A stretch of DNA of 64,000 nucleotides, taken from assembly GCF_910592395.1 (NCBI RefSeq), contig NC_088323.1, positions 14,865,501-14,929,500 of the forward strand, written 5' to 3'. The first letter of the stretch is position 1, and every line of letters begins with the position of its first letter. The translations under genes and the position numbers were made by a program. The notes below the pieces were generated by a model that was not told where the DNA came from, searched no databases, and saw only the letters and a program-made list of their open reading frames with translations. Origin of the DNA: Lineus longissimus. Lineage: Eukaryota > Nemertea > Pilidiophora > Heteronemertea > Lineidae. Of the stretch, positions 31,645 through 43,429 are shown in pieces.

Positions 31645-34600
31645 TGTTAATGGGGCAAGTCATCATCACGTACATTCGGGAAAACCTCCCTAACAAGACC
31701 CAATTCCACTGTCTGAAAGTATTTTATTCGGCACTGTGAATAATATAACCTGCACACCACGCACATTTCTATGTGTGCATTTCCATGATGGAACCTGTGC
31801 AGCCTTAGACTTACTCGATGTCAGAACAGCTTCCTCGTCAATCTATGCTGATTATGCCTTGTTGTCAGATGATGAACTGGACTACACGACAGATGATTAT
31901 CGTGCTCCACTTGCGGATGGTGGTGGGGAAGATGTCCTTATCTGGATAGGTATATCCTGAAATTTGATAGGTTGAAGTCAGATGTATTATAATTAATTTA
32001 GCAGGTCTCCAGTATTTTCCTGGAATTTGGTATTTTTTGGCAAAGAGACAGAAAAAGTTGAGAAAATTAACACCTTGTAGCCTAACCCCTTATCTCCCCC
32101 CCCCCCCCCCCCCCCCGTGTAGGCCATGCAAATCTTATGACCCCAAACTTAATCAACATGCTTAGCAGGATCTATAATTCTTTCATAAAACACAGCAAAC
32201 CAGATTCCCAGCTGTCTAAACGAAAATTATAAAATGTTACTTCAGGTCACCTATGGCTGAAATCCAATGGTTGAAAATAATGTGGCTCGCCTTAAATACC
32301 GGCAAATTTTGGTTTTCTAATGAGAAAAGCTTTATAACCACAAAAACTTCATTAAGTATCAAATGACACACAATGTCATCTCTTATACTCTCACCAACTC
32401 TGTCTCACTCTTAAGTAATTCATGTATTATTTGACTGCTTTCATTACTTATTGCATTCTTTCATCCATTTTCACCATTCGCACTGCACATACAAACATTT
32501 AAATGATTCAAAAAGATGTCCAGCATGCAGTGATCCCCCCCCCCCCCCCCCCCCATAGCAAATTTAAGGGGGGCTGCTGCTTGTACCGATATTCTGAAAT
32601 GACCTCCCTTTCTGGGGGATTGCCATCTAAATTTTGACCCCTTTTCTCGGGGACTTTTTAACCCATTTATATCATGTCATCTCCATTATTTATGAGTTTT
32701 TATACTGAAAACAAGCTAAAATGAGTAAAGTGTCACACATTTTCATGAAAAACAACCCTTTTGACGAGTTGCAAGAACTCTTTCTGAAAAGGTACCCCCT
32801 TTTCTCATTTTCTTGGGGATTTGACACCCTAGATTTTAACACAAAATGACCCCCGTCCCCTAGAAAACTGGAACGCGCACGCGGCCCCCTAAACTATCTG
32901 AATGGGGGGGGGGGGGGCTGTGCTGGTATACATTTGAATAACACATTACAATCATCCCCCCCTCCCCCCAATCAAATGGATTGACACCCATTTATCAGTT
33001 GGCCCAAAAAAACGTTATAAACTTCGTCCGGGATCTGAGCGACTTATTCAACATGCAAGCTACAAATAACTTAATGTATTGTGGGATAGAGTACGCCTAC
33101 CTGACCTTAGAAACCCAGTTCTTTTGTTTTTCCAGTTGTGGGTGTAGGAGATAGAGGGGTTAGCATTTTTGTGAATGACTTCATCATTGGATTGTTTTTT
33201 TGGGGCCACCTCGAGACTGTCAAGTGGAAGGAAGCCTATTTAATTCAATGTGCGATTTACATAGATCACCCTGGTGTAAAATGGCATAAACGATAGACAT
33301 ATTGCTCTTGTCTGACTTACCTCTCTAGCTATTCTGTTTAAACTATCCCAGCCGCAAGAAATTGAAACTTTTTTTGTTTATCTCATGTATCTCTCTAATG
33401 AAAGGCATGAATCAAGACTGATGTAGGTTTATGTCACTCTCATGGAAAGACCTTTCGGGACACTCATCATGTGACCACTGACTGTTCAAGAGATAGGCCT
33501 ACTTTGAAGTGCCAAGCGCTATATATATCCAGAATGAGGTGCTCCAGAAGATATGGATGTTATTGACCAAGAGTGAAGGCTGACGCTCACCATATCTAGT
33601 CTTTCGGTTCATTTCTGAGATAGTTAGCAAAACATGGCTTGGTGAAATAGTTCACAAGCCACGTAAGGCCATGCTTGAAAAAATTGAGATGATTATGGTA
33701 AAATGAAGCTGACAGCACCCCGGATCTGAATTCCAAAGCATTTCTTTGCCAACACCCAAAATCCTGATGAAACTCTTTTAATAAGACATTACTTTTGATG
33801 CAAAAACTGTTGAGTTGCACAGAAAACATGTGTGCACCCGAAACAGTCCAAGTTGATATAGTGCTTTTGCATCGATACAAAAACTGTCAAGGAGAAGGAG
33901 GCCTCCAGGTCTCCAAAAGTTAAATGACGATGGTTTCTTGTAAATTCTCTCTTATCTAGTCATTCAGTTTATTAGTTTATCAGCTGTTACCAACCGCTGG
34001 CAAAAATATATAAGCTGGCAGAACAGAAAATTCTAAAATTTTGAAAATACCCCAGTTTGACGAACAGAAATTTTTTGCAGCACAGGTATAAAAGCTTCGA
34101 AAATCAATGTATGATCATCAATATATGTCATAGAAGCAGTCCACATTGTGTGTTTTGATATTGACGTCATTTTCATGTATGTCAAGGTGGTCTATTATTT
34201 CTAAAGTGTTTGTCATATCTTTCTGGTAAAATGTATGGTGTGGTATTGGTAATGTTGCCCACTACAGCTGGTCGGCATTTGGGTCAGAGTTGTTGGGTCT
34301 TCATGACTTCACCACCTCTCTGTTGCCAATGAACTTCCTCTGTCTCGGCCCTGGGCCGAAGAAACTGTGGGGGAAATATTCTTATAGGAACGACAGTATG
34401 ACAAGATCAAAGAAATGCTGATGGTACGGGCAGTAAGTAACGTAGCAGCTGGGTTGTTGTTGCTGCTGGTGATCGCGTCAAGAATCAAACGCCGAATTGG
34501 CAGAGGCACTGCACCTGTTGTTTTGACAGTCATAGAGAGGTTGCACACCATTACGACTCCAACTCTGACTTCAACTGAATTTGAGGCAGACAGTCATTTA

Positions 34601-35308
34601 GTAAAATCTTCAATTTAAATAAATTGTTGAATGCTAAGCTAACAAGGGTTTATAATATGTCACCCGAGTTTTCAGTTTCAGCTTTTTTTCTCCCCCATAG
34701 GGGGTGTTTCTTGAAAACCATGAAACTTCCCTTCCACTCTGTAACTTCTCAACGATAATATATTCTGCCGTGCCTTCAAGCCTTATCTAACATCTATCAG
34801 ACGCAACTCGTCATATCCACATACAAAAATTACCAGCCACGAAACCCAAGCTGCCTTGTCTGCAATCCAAATCATAAGCTTTGACGAGACCCCACACGTC
34901 ATACCTCAAAAGATGTGATCAAAACTTAATTACCCTATCGTACAAAAGTGAGTACGACCTAACGAGTTGATCCACTTAGGTTTTTATGGGGGGTGTTGCT
35001 TTCACGTCAAATAAAAACCTGACCTTAACTGAAGGCTCACTGATCATTTAATAGCCCGCTAGGAGCATGCCAAATTCAAATGTCTCGCATGAATCATCAT
35101 CAAGGACTTAAAGCTGGGCCATCACTCAGCTCCTAGGACACTTCCTTGATCACACTCAATTAAAATGGTTAAATCTCAATTATAAGGGTAAAACCTTACA
35201 ACTCCTCCACAGAAATTCGTAGCAGAGAAGTTCCATTGGGTAGGCCTAATCTCATCTGTTGATGATCCAACTCATTGAAATCTCAGTCGTGCCCACATGA
35301 CATTTTGC
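31645..35308. repeat. 3.66-kb tandem segment, copy 1
   Basis: Direct repeat starting TGTTAATGGGGCAAGTCATC. It contains a 74-codon frame (31736-31960), several poly-C or poly-G runs (about 32098, 32536, 32905), a minus-strand 94-codon frame (33596-33880) and facing frames at 34309-34618. The next copy begins 3664 bp later with very high identity, so duplication is recent. I recognise no protein or transposon signature. Confidence 0.92.
31736..31960 (+). other. 74-codon frame kept in all three segment copies
   Basis: The frame (copies at 35400-35624 and 39080-39304) contains CTPRTFLCVHFHDGTC, LDLLDVRTASSSIYADY and DDYRAPLAD. It stays open in all copies despite several substitutions. It has no ATG start and ends near a possible donor (ATAG, then GTATAT), so it could be an internal exon or a relic. 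I do not recognise it. Confidence 0.25.
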
Positions 35309-38300
35309 TGTTAATGGGGCACGTCATCATCACGTACATTCGGGAAAAGCTCCCTAACAAGACCCAATTCCACTGTCTGAATTTTTTTTATTCGGCACTG
35401 TGAATAATATAACCTGCACACCACGCACATTTCTATGTGTGCATTTCCATGATGGAACCTGTTCAGCCTTAGACTTACTAGATGTCAGAACAGCTTCCTC
35501 GTCAATCTATGCTGATTATGCCTTGTTGTCAGATGATGAACTGGACCACACGGCAGATGATTATCGTGCTCCACTTGCGGATGGTGGTGGGGAAGATGTC
35601 TTTATCTGGATAGGTATATCCTGAAATTTGATAGGTTGAAGTCAGATGTATTATAATTAATTTAGCAGGTCTCCAGCATTTTCCTGGAATTTGGTATTTT
35701 TAGGCAAAGAGACAAAAAAAGTTGAGAAAATTAACACCTTGTAGCCTAACCCCTTAACTCCCCCCCCCCCCCCCTGTAGGCCATGCAAATCTTATGACCC
35801 CAAACTTAATCAACATGCTTAGCAGGATCTATAATTCTTTCATAAAACACAGCAAACCAGATTCCCAGCTGTCTAAACGAAAATTATAAAATGTTACTTC
35901 AGGTCACCTATGGCTGAAATCCAATGGTTGAAAATAATGTGGCTCGCCTTAAATACCGGCAAATTTTGGTTTTCTAATGAGAAAAGCTTTATAACCATAA
36001 AAACTTCATTAAGTATCAAATGACACACAATGTCATCTCTTATACTCTCACCAACTCTGTCTCACTCTTAAGTAATTCATGTATTATTTGACTGCTTTCA
36101 TTACTTATTGCATTCTTTCATCCCTTTTCACCATTTGCACTGCACATACAAAATTTCAATGATTCAAAAAGATGTCCAGCATGCAGTGATCCCGCCCCCC
36201 CCCCCATAGCAAATTTAAGGGGGGCTGCTGCTTGTACCGATATTCTGAAATGACCCCCCTTTCTGGGGGATTGCCATCTAAATTTTGACCCCTTTTCTCG
36301 GGGACTTTTTAACCCATTTATATCATGTCATCTCCATTATTTATGAGTTTTTATACTAAAATGAGTTTTTATACTAAAATGAGTAAAGTGTCACACATTT
36401 ACATGAAAAACAACCCTTTTGACGAGTTGCAAGAACTCTTTCTGAAAAGGTACCCCCTTTTCTCATTTTCTCGGGGATTTGACACCCTAGATTTTAACAC
36501 AAAATGACCCCCGTCCCCTAGAAAACTGGAACGCGCACGCGGCCCCCTAAACTATCTGAATGGGGGGGGGGGGGCTGTGCTGGTATACATTTGAATAACA
36601 CATTACAATCATCCCCCCCTCCCCCCAATCAAATGGATTGACACCCATTTATCAGTTGGCCCAAAAAAGCGTTGTAAACTTCGTCCGGGATCTGAGCGAC
36701 TTATTCAACATGCAAGCTACAAATAACTTAATGTATTGTGGGATAGAGTACGCCTACCTGACCTTAGAAACCCAGTTCTTTTGTTTTTCCAGTTGTGGGT
36801 GTAGGAGATAGAGGGGTTAGCATTTTTGTGAATGACTTCATCATTGGATTGTTTTTTGGGGGCCACCTCGAGACTGTCAAGTGGAAGGAAGCCTATTTAA
36901 TTCAATGTGCGATTTACATAGATCACCCTGGTGTAAAATGGCATAAACGATAGACATATTGCTCCTGTCTGACTTACCTCTCTAGCTATTCTGTTTAAAC
37001 TATCCCAGCCGCAAGAAATTGAAATTGTTTTTGTTTATCTCATGTATCTCTCTAATGAAAGGCATGAATCAAGACTGATGTAGGTTTATGTCACTCGCAT
37101 GGAAAGACCTTTCGGGACACTCATCATGTGACCACTGACTGTTCAAGAGATAGGCCTACTTTGAAGTGCCAAGCGCTATATATATCCAGAATGAGGTGCT
37201 CCAGAAGATATGGATGTTATTGACCAAGAGTGAAGGCTGACGCTCACCATATCTAGTCTTTCGGTTCATTTCTGAGATAGTTAGCAAAACATGGCTTGGT
37301 GAAATAGTTCACAAGCCACGTAAGGCCATGCTTGAAAAAATTGAGATGATTATGGTAAAATGAAGCTGACAGCACCCCGGATCTGAATTCCAAAGCATTT
37401 CTTTGCCAACACCCAAAATCCTGATGAAACTCTTTTAATAAGACATTACTTTTGATGCAAAAACTGTTGAGTTGCACAGAAAACATGTGTGCACCCGAAA
37501 CAGTCCAAGTTGATATAGTGCTTTTGCATCGATACAAAAACTGTCAAGGAGAAGGAGGCCTCCAGGTCTCCAAAAGTTAAATGACGATGGTTTCTTGTAA
37601 ATTCTCTCTTATCTAGTCATTCAGTTTATTAGTTTATCAGCTGTTACCAACCGCTGGCAAAAATATATAAGCTGGCAGAACAGAAAATTCTAAAATTTTG
37701 AAAATACCCCAGTTTGACGAACAGAAATTTTTTGCAGCACAGGTATAAAAGCTTCGAAAATCAATGTATGATCATCAATATATGTCATAGAAGCAGTCCA
37801 CATTGTGTGTTTTGATATTGACGTCATTTTCATGTATGTCAAGGTGGTCTATTATTTCTAAAGTGTTTGTCATATCTTTCTGGTAAAATGTATGGTGTGG
37901 TATTGGTAATGTTGCCCACTACAGCTGGTCGGCATTTGGGTCAGAGTTGTTGGGTCTTCATGACTTCACCACCTCTCTGTTGCCAATGAACTTCCTCTGT
38001 CTCGGCCCTGGGCCGAAGAAACTGTGGGGGAAATATTCTTATAGGAACGACAGTATGACAAGATCAAAGAAATGCTGATGGTACGGGCAGTAAGTAACGT
38101 AGCAGCTGGGTTGTTGTTGCTGCTGGTGATCGCGTCAAGAATCAAACGCCGAATTGGCAGAGGCACTGCACCTGTTGTTTTGACAGTCATAGAGAGGTTG
38201 CACACCATTACGACTCCAACTCTGACTTCAACTGAATTTGAGGCTGACAGTCATTTAGTAAAATCTTCAATTTAAATAAATTGTTGAATGCTAAGCTAAC

Positions 38301-38988
38301 AAGGGTTTATAATATGTCACCCGAGTTTTCAGTTTCAGCTTTTTTTCTCCCCCATAGGGGGTGTTTCTTGAAAACCATGAAACTTCCCTTCCACTCTGTA
38401 ACTTCTCAACGATAATATATTCTGCCGTGCCTTCAAGCCTTATCTAACATCTATCAGACGCAACTCGTCATATCCACATACAAAAATTACCAGCCACGAA
38501 ACCCAAGCTGCCTTGTCTGCAATCCAAATCATAAGCTTTGACGAGACCCCACATGTCATACCTCAAAAGATGTGATCAAAACTTAATTACCCTATCGTAC
38601 AAAAGTGAGTACGACCTAACGAGTTGATCCACTTAGGTTTTTATGGGGGGTGTTGCTTTCACGTCAAATAAAAACCTGGCCTTAACTGAAGGCTCACTGA
38701 TCATTTAATAGCCCGCTAGGAGCATGCCAAATTCAAATGTCTCGCATGAATCATCATCAAGGACTTAAAGCTGGGCCATCACTCAGCTCCTAGGACACGT
38801 CCTTGATCACACTCAATTAAAATGGTTAAATCTCAATTATAAGGGTAAGACCTTACAACTCCTCCACAGAAATTCGTAGCAGAGAAGTTCCATTGGGTAG
38901 GCCTAATCTCATCTGGGTCACAAGAATTTTTTCTGAATTGATGATCCAACTCATTGAAATCTCAGTCGTGTCCACATGGCATTTTCCT
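35309..38988. repeat. 3.66-kb tandem segment, copy 2
   Basis: Same order of elements as copy 1, with shorter poly-C runs (14 at about 35761). It has a local 20-bp duplication at about 36343-36381 (GAGTTTTTATACTAAAAT twice). Confidence 0.92.
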
Positions 38989-41951
38989 GTTAATGGGGCA
39001 AGTCATCATCGCGTACATTCGGAAAAAAACTCCATAACGAGACCCAATTCCACTGTCTGAAATTTTTTTATTCGGCACTGTGAATAATATAACCTGCACA
39101 CCACGCACATTTCTATGTGTGCATTTCCATGATGGAACCTGTGCAGCCTTAGACTTACTAGATGTCAGAACAGCTTCCTCGTCAATCTATGCTGATTATT
39201 CCGTGTTGTCAGATAATGAACTGGACTACACGGCAGATGATTATCGTGCTCCACTTGCGGATGATGGTGGGGAAGATGTCTTTATCTGGATAGGTATATC
39301 CTGAAATTTGATAGGTTGAAGTCAGATGTATTATAATTAATTTAGCAGGTCTCCAGTATTTTCCTGGAATTTGGTATTTTTTGGCAAAGAGACAGAAAAA
39401 GTTGAGAAAATTAACACCTTGTAGCCTAACCCCTTAACTCCCCCCCCCCCGTAGGCCATGCAAATCTTATGACCCCAAACTTAATCAACATGCTTAGCAG
39501 GATCTATAATTCTTTCATAAAACACAGCAAACCAGATTCCCAGCTGTCTAAACGAAAATTATAAAATGTTACTTCAGGTCACCTATGGCTGAAATCCAAC
39601 GATTGAAAATAATGTGGCTCGCCTTAAATACCGGCAAATTTTGGTTTTCTAATGAGAAAAGCTTTATAACCACAAAAACTTCAATAAGTATCAAATGACA
39701 CACAATGTCATCTCTTATACTCTCACCAACTCTGTCTCACTCTTAAGTAATTCATGTATTATTTGACTGCTTTCATTACTTATTGCATTCTTTCATCCAT
39801 TTTCACCATTTGCACTGCACATACAAAAATTTAAATGATTCAAAAAGATGTCCAGCATGCAGTGCTCCCCCCCCCCCCCCCCCCCCCCCCCACTCAGCCA
39901 ATTTAAGGGGGGCCACTGCTCGTACCAATATTCTGAAATGACCCCCCTTTCTAGGGGATTGCCATCTAAATTTTGACCCACTTTCTCGGGGACTTTTTAA
40001 CCCATTTATATCATGTCATCTCCATTATTTATGAGTTTTTATACTGAAAACAAGCTAAAATGAGTAAGTGTCACACATTTTCATGAAAAACAACCCTTTT
40101 GACGAGTTGCAAGAACTCTTTCTGAAAAGGTACCCCCTTTTCTCATTTTCTCGGGGATTTGACACCCTAGATTTTAACACAAAATAACCCCCGTCCCCTA
40201 GAAAACTGGAACGCGCACGCGGCCCCCTAAACTATCTGAATGGGGGGGGGGCTGTGCTGGTATACATTTGAATAACACATTACAATCATCCCCCCCTCCC
40301 CCCAATCAAATGGATTGACACCCATTTATCAGTTGGCCCAAAAAAACGTTATAAACTTCGTCCGGGATCTGAGCGACTTATTCAACATGCAAGCTACAAA
40401 TAACTTAATGTATTGTGGGATAGAGTACGCCTACCTGACCTTAGAAACCCAGTTCTTTTGTTTTTCCAGTTGTGGGTGTAGGAGATAGAGGGGTTAGCAT
40501 TTTTGTGAATGACTTCATCATTGGATTGTTTTTTGGGGGCCACCTCGAGACTGTCAAGTGGAAGGAAGCCTATTTAATTCAATGTGCGATTTACATAGAT
40601 CACCCTGGTGTAAAATGGCATAAACGATAGACATATTGCTCCTGTCTGACTTACCTCTCTAGCTATTCTGTTTAAACTATCCCAGCCGCAAGAAATTGAA
40701 TTTTTTTTTGTTTATCTCATGTATCTCTCTGATGAAAGGCATGAATCAAGACTGATGTAGGTTTATGTCACTCGCATGGAAAGACCTTTCGGGACACTCA
40801 TCATGTGACCACTGACTGTTCAAGAGATAGGCCTACTTTGAAGTGCCAAGCGCTATATATATCCAGAATGAGGTGCTCCAGAAGATATGGATGTTATTGA
40901 CCAAGAGCGCAGGCGGACGCTCACCTTATCTAGTCTTTCGGTTCATTTCTGAGATAGTTAGCAAAACATGGCTTGGTGAAATAGTTCACAAGCCACGTAA
41001 GGCCATGCTTGAAAAAATTGAGATGATAATGGTAAAATGAAGCTGAAAGCACCCCGGATCTGAATTCCAAAGCATTTCTTTGCCAACACCCAAAATCCTG
41101 ATGAAACTCTTTTAATAAGACATTACTTTTGATGCAAAAACTGTTGAGTTGCACAGAAAACTTGTGTGCACTCGAAACAGCCCAAGTTGATATAGTGCTT
41201 TTGCATCGATACAAAAACTGTCAAGGAGAAGGAGGCCTCCAGGTCTCCAAAAGTTAAATGACGATGGTTTCTTGTAAATTCTCTCTTATCTAGTCATTCA
41301 GTTTATTAGTTTATCAGCTGTTACCAACCGCTGGCAAAAATTTATAAGCTGGCAGAACAGAAAATTCTAAAATTTTGAAAATACCCCAGTTTGACGAACA
41401 GAAAATTTTTGCAGCACAGGTATAAAAGCTTCGAAAATCAATGTATGATCATCAATATATGTCATAGAAGCAGTCCACATTGTGTGTTTTGATATTGACG
41501 TCATTTTCATGTATGTCAAGGTGGTCTATTATTTCTAAAGTGTTTGTCATATCTTTCTGGTAAAATGTATGGTGTGGTATTGGTAATGTTGCCCACTACA
41601 GCTGGTCGGCATTTGGGTCAGAGTTGTTGGGTCTTCATGACTTCACCACCTCTCTGCTGCCAATGAACTTCCTCTGTCTCGGCCCTGGGCCGAAGAAACT
41701 GTGGGGGAAATATTCAAATAGGAACGACAGTATGACAAGATCAAAGAAATGCTGATGGTGCGGGCAGTAAGTAACGTAGCAGCTGGGTTGTTGTTGCTGC
41801 TGGTGATCGCGTCAAGAATCAAACACCGAATTGGCAGAGGCACTGCACCTGTTGTTTTGACAGTCATAGAGAGGTTGCACACCATTACGACTCCAACTCT
41901 GACTTCAACTCAATTTGAGGCTGACAGTCATTTAGTAAAATCTTCAATTTA
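38989..41951. repeat. 3.66-kb tandem segment, copy 3 (3' truncated)
   Basis: Collinear with copies 1 and 2 up to TCTTCAATTTAAC, then diverges after about 2.96 kb into the copied VPS50-intron segment. It has a C run of about 25 or more at 39866. Where copies 1 and 2 have a TGA, copy 3 has GGA, leaving a 65-codon plus-strand frame (40843-41040) ending in EIVHKPRKAMLEKIEMIMVK. Confidence 0.92.
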
Positions 41952-41979
41952 ACTAAAATTGTTGAACGCTTTTATATTG

Positions 41980-43190
41980 ATCAATTATCTGTATTTATGA
42001 AATTCCAAATTAATTGGACCTGTAATAAGACGGATATGATGAAGTCCTCATCCAAGTCGTAGGCAACCACCAAAACTTGGAATACGACCTCATAATTTCC
42101 TCCTTATGCACAGGTCCGATCTGGAACTTTGAAATCCTTCTACATGCACATATAAGCTTACACGTAGTCTATCAATATGAAAACATTCGCCACTTCATTT
42201 GAATCGAAGTTGTCACAAGATGACAGTCATTCACTCTCAAAGTTGAAGTCAGAATGGGAGTGGTAATGATGCGCAACCTCTCTATTGCCCCAACTAAACT
42301 GAAGTGTCTTCTGATAACAAACAAAGACAATAACAAAGTGACACTGTTACAGTTTGCTAACAAGAGGTCAGTCAAGTACCTTAGGCCAGATCTATCTAAA
42401 AAACACTTAATGGGACATGATTATTGATCGGCAATAACCTTTCAATTTAGTTCAGAACACTCGAAGATCCACACCTTCTCCATATTATTTGTCTCAAGTT
42501 TTGACAAGATATTAGAACACACTTGAACTACAGTAGAACCTCTCTATTAAGGACACATTCTGGACTGACAAGATAGTGCTGTCCTTAATAGAGTGGTGTC
42601 CTGATTAGAGAGGTCAAATTGAATTGAAACAGCCAATTCGGGACAAAAACTAGTGTCCTTAATGGAGAGGTTGTCTTTAATTTAGAGGTGTCTGCTAAGG
42701 GGGGTTCCTTTGTACAGAGTCAAGAATCTACACAGTACACATGCCATAGTTGAAAGGACAGATGGACATCTGATGCCACAACAACTTGACCGAAAAGAGG
42801 GCTGCGTTCAGACGTTCGCGATGAGGGCATATTGAAATGGCCTTATTATGTAAATGTTGAAACGTGTCATATGAAACAGCCAAAATAAACAAACCATACA
42901 AATGCCCCACTCATTTAAATTTTCCAATTTCTTCAGATAGGCGAGCGCCAAAACATTTACAACAGAGGGGCGAACATTGATGCTGTTAGACTTGGCGCTA
43001 GGGTGGATACCTGAAAGTTGGCAACAGATGGATGGGCGGTGATGCTGCGATGATTGTCCCAATGCAAAAATGGTGTCCTCTTTGAAAACCCATTCATTTG
43101 AATCTTTCCTATTTACGACAGTAGAGTGGGGCGTATCCCTGAATGTAAATACAGCCCATTCATTTTTTTAAAACCCATTCAGCGAACTTC
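41980..43190. repeat. Copy of VPS50 intron segment 22690-23640, with a pseudo-exon
   Basis: Matches the intron segment in two blocks (about 41980-42140 and 42540-43190). At 42938, TTTCTTCAG plus a diverged VPS50 exon start is present, as at 23368. The added part (about 42180-42290) holds an inverted, diverged copy of the 3' portion of the 3.66-kb segment (compare 34530-34620). Confidence 0.82.
42529..42718. mobile_element. Palindromic TA-flanked MITE, copy 5 (shortened)
   Basis: Counterpart of 22855-23149 in the duplicated segment; its left half is shortened. Confidence 0.8.
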
Positions 43191-43231
43191 TGTTTTGCCT
43201 TGATTTTCCAGGTAAAGCACTTAATTTCACA

Positions 43232-43425
43232 ATTAGGGTGTCTTCAAGAAGGATTCCCATCCTGCAGGAGATTCTCCTCCCATATATCAGAGCCGGGTGA
43301 CTTCAAGAAGGATTCCCGCCCTGGAGGAGACTGTCCTCCCATATTTTAGAGCCGGGTGTCTTCAAGAAGGATTCTCATCCTGGAGGAGACTGTCCTCCCA
43401 TATATTAGAGCCGGGTGTCCACAGA
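43232..43425. repeat. Small outlying block of the 59-bp minisatellite
   Basis: About three units (GTGTCTTCAAGAAGGATTC ... GAGACTGTCCTCCCATAT), followed by CAGAATACAATAGGACTGGG. That follow-on also occurs in the spacers of the main array at 48000-51436, so the two blocks share origin. Confidence 0.85.
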
Positions 43426-43429
43426 TTGA

